In this document: positions 62,248 to 64,000 of the stretch, in pieces
How the letters are laid out: every line of letters begins with the position of its first letter
Position numbering within the stretch: position 1 is the first letter of the stretch
Assembly (NCBI RefSeq): GCF_039542035.1
Contig: NZ_BAABHJ010000008.1
Coordinates: 310,001 to 374,000 of the forward strand
From: Actinoallomurus liliacearum
GTDB lineage: Bacteria; Actinomycetota; Actinomycetes; Streptosporangiales; Streptosporangiaceae
DNA length: 64,000 nt
Reading direction: 5' to 3'
Translations under genes and position numbers: made by a program
Notes under the pieces: model-generated
Databases searched by the model: none
The model's input: only the letters and a program-made list of their open reading frames with translations
Told to the model about the DNA's origin: nothing

Positions 62248-63723
62248 CTAGGCGGAGACCGTCTCGGCCGGGTCCGCCTCGACCGCGTCCGGGTCGAGCG
62301 GGAGGGTGATGAGGAAGGTGGCGCCGTCGCCCGGTGCCGTCTCGACCTCGACCGTGCCGGCGTGCGCGTGCACGAGGCCGGCGACGATCGCCAGGCCGAG
62401 GCCGGTGCCGCCGCGGCTGCGGGCGGGGTCGGCCCGGTAGAACCGCTCGAACACCCGCTCCGCCTGCTCCCGTGGCATGCCCGGACCCTGGTCGGCGACC
62501 TCCAGCACGGCCGCCGGCGAGTCGCCCAGCCGCCCGGAGTGCACCGTCACCTCGACCGGCGTACCGGCCGGGGTGTGCTGCAGCGCGTTGGTCAGCAGAT
62601 TGCGGATGACCTGCCGCAGCCGCAGTTCGTCCCCGGTCACGATGAACGCCGAGCCGCTGCGTACGGACAGGGTGATGTTCCGCTCGCCGTCGAGGACGCG
62701 GGCGTCGTGCACGGCCTCGGCGGCCAGGGCGAGCAGGTCGACGGGGCGCATGGCGAGGGGACGCTGCTGGTCGAGCCGGGCCAGGAGCAGCAGGTCGTCC
62801 ACGAGCGCGCCCATCCGGACCGCCTCGTCCTCGACCCGGACGATGAGCCGGTCCAGCTCCGCGCGGTCGACGTCGTCGCGCTGCCGGTAGTACTCCGCGA
62901 ACCCCCGGATCACGCTCAGCGGCGTGCGCAGTTCGTGGCTGGCGTCGGCGACGAAGCGGCGCATGCGCTCCTCGGACTCGCGCGCGGTCGCCTCCGACCG
63001 CGCCTGCGCGTGGAAGGCCGTCTCGATCTGGGCGAGCATGCCGTTGAGCGCGTCGCCCAGACGGCCGACCTCCGTCCGCGGATCGGCGTCGGGGACCCGG
63101 CGCGACAGGTCGCCGGTCGCGATGGCGGCCGCCGTGTGCTCGATGTCCTCGAGGGAGCGGAGGCTGGCGCGCACGATCGCGATGCCGAGCCCGGCGATGA
63201 GGACGATGACGACGCTGCCGACGACCAGCTCCACGCCCACGAACCTGCGCACCGTGCGCCCGGCCTCGGTCATGTCGATGGCCACGACGATGTAACCGGT
63301 CCCGGCCGGCTCGACGCGCACCCGCCAACGGGTGTCCCCGGACTCCGCGCCGACGGTGAACGGCTTGTCGGTGTGCTCGTCGAGCCAGGCCGTGTCCTCC
63401 GGGACCGCGGGATTCGGCTGGACGATCCCCCAGGGCGACACGGACGTGCTCTTGGCCACCTTGCCGTCGGCGTCGCGGATCTGGACGATGGACCCGCCGC
63501 CCTGCCCGGGCAGCGGCTTGCCCGGCTGGGCCAGGGAGCGTTCGCTCCGGTGGAGCAGGTCCTGCAGTTGCAGGTCGGTGCGGCCCAGCAGGTAGTTGCG
63601 CATCACCGAGACGCTCGCGACGCCGACCACCATGAGGGCCAGGATCACGAGTGTGACGACCGCGGCGATGAGCTTGATCCGCAACGGAGTCCGGGCGGAC
63701 AGGCGCCGCGCCCAGGCGGCCAT
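62248..63723 (-). CDS. OmpR-type sensor histidine kinase
   Basis: The 491-residue kinase has two membrane segments (about 17-40 and 165-187) with an extracytoplasmic domain of about 120 residues between them. A HAMP domain follows, then HisKA with the phospho-histidine in DASHELRTPLSVIRG, and HATPase (NLLTNALQHTPAGTP, DQGPGMP, GGTGLGLAIV). The ATG at 63721-63723 overlaps the response regulator stop (TGATG), so the two are coupled. A signal from the envelope and HtrA control are likely, but inferred from neighbours. Confidence 0.95.
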   Translation of the reverse strand: MAAWARRLSARTPLRIKLIAAVVTLVILALMVVGVASVSVMRNYLLGRTDLQLQDLLHRSERSLAQPGKPLPGQGGGSIVQIRDADGKVAKSTSVSPWGIVQPNPAVPEDTAWLDEHTDKPFTVGAESGDTRWRVRVEPAGTGYIVVAIDMTEAGRTVRRFVGVELVVGSVVIVLIAGLGIAIVRASLRSLEDIEHTAAAIATGDLSRRVPDADPRTEVGRLGDALNGMLAQIETAFHAQARSEATARESEERMRRFVADASHELRTPLSVIRGFAEYYRQRDDVDRAELDRLIVRVEDEAVRMGALVDDLLLLARLDQQRPLAMRPVDLLALAAEAVHDARVLDGERNITLSVRSGSAFIVTGDELRLRQVIRNLLTNALQHTPAGTPVEVTVHSGRLGDSPAAVLEVADQGPGMPREQAERVFERFYRADPARSRGGTGLGLAIVAGLVHAHAGTVEVETAPGDGATFLITLPLDPDAVEADPAETVSA

Positions 63724-64000
63724 CAGCGCTCCGGAGGCAGGCGCAGCACGTAACCGACCCCGCGCAGCGTGTGGATCAGGCGGGGGCCGAGCTTGTCGAG
63801 CTTGCGGCGCAACACCGAGACGTAGGACTCGACGATGCCGGTGTCACCGCGGAAGTCGTAGTCCCAGACGTGGTCGAGGATCTGCGCCTTGGACAGCACG
63901 CGGTTGGCGTTGGTCATGAAGTAGCGCAGCAGCTTGAACTCGGTCGGCGACAACTGGATCGGCTTGCCCGACCGCCAGACCTCGTGGCTCTCCTCGTCCA
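63723..64000 (-). CDS. OmpR-family response regulator, C-terminal part (cut by window edge)
   Basis: The visible 92 residues are the DNA-binding winged helix (SPTEFKLLRYFMTNANRV, then VESYVSVLRRKLDKLGPR and IHTLRGVGYVLRL). The receiver domain lies outside the window. The stop overlaps the kinase start. It is a typical OmpR/PhoB-type regulator; its target genes cannot be read from here, although htrA is nearby. Confidence 0.93.
   Translation of the reverse strand, partial: DEESHEVWRSGKPIQLSPTEFKLLRYFMTNANRVLSKAQILDHVWDYDFRGDTGIVESYVSVLRRKLDKLGPRLIHTLRGVGYVLRLPPER

Overview
The window is high-GC DNA (roughly 70% or more by eye) with GTG/TTG starts, short overlapping operons, many Ser/Thr kinases and one-component regulators, and secreted cell-wall hydrolases. 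This fits a filamentous-type actinomycete (Actinomycetota). Protein flavour suggests Streptosporangiales/Thermomonosporaceae, but that is an inference from memory. A run of 33 N at 3943-3975 shows it is a draft assembly.

Layout. 1-4.5 kb: ychF (partial), rmuC, a DUF6542 membrane protein, ispH and a lipid-droplet-associated protein. 4.6-9.9 kb: four regulator/membrane-protein units (MarR+MFS, ArsR-type, MFS, PadR+membrane protein). 9.9-12.3 kb: xseA, a zinc-ribbon membrane protein and xseB. 12.4-15.9 kb: a NarL-type two-component system with a secreted binding-protein/VWA partner. 16-18.6 kb: DUF4245, a TetR regulator and glpX. 18.6-22 kb: a carbohydrate ABC importer. 22-25.7 kb: DUF1707 protein, drug-type ABC exporter, MFS. 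25.7-28.5 kb: a small accessory module bounded by imperfect direct repeats. 28.6-31 kb: MocR regulator and EamA transporter. 31.4-38.2 kb: class I fumarase, two Ser/Thr kinases, class II fumarase. 38.3-41.4 kb: three tandem secreted transglycosylase-like proteins. 41.4-46.9 kb: PIN-PhoH ATPase, Z-isoprenyl diphosphate synthase, ATP-type PEP carboxykinase and a hypothetical protein. 47-49.2 kb: DHA2 exporter with TetR. 49.2-54 kb: NlpC/P60 protein, YyaL-type thioredoxin-domain protein, a small protein with a RHIM/BASS3-like tail, an MBL-fold hydrolase. 54-64 kb: a MacAB-like efflux operon with accessory secreted proteins, a second adaptor, an HtrA protease and an OmpR-type two-component system cut by the window edge.

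The order ychF - DUF6542 - ispH - lipid-droplet protein - xseA - xseB - DUF4245 - glpX - fumC - phoH - uppS matches, from memory, the Mycobacterium tuberculosis region Rv1112 down to Rv1086. The window therefore looks like a conserved actinobacterial backbone with transport, regulatory and envelope genes inserted between the landmarks. Central carbon genes (glpX, two fumarases, pckA) point to gluconeogenesis and TCA flux. The rest is mostly envelope maintenance, export and signalling.

The signals most worth a second look are: the RHIM/BASS3-like tail of the small protein at 52717-53079; the imperfect direct repeat bracketing the module at 25.7-27.9 kb; two CRP-type sites upstream of a secreted transglycosylase; four dre-like repeats upstream of pckA; a perfect 16-bp palindrome over the start of the gene at 46412-46936; and an array of six hairpin repeats between two transglycosylase paralogs.
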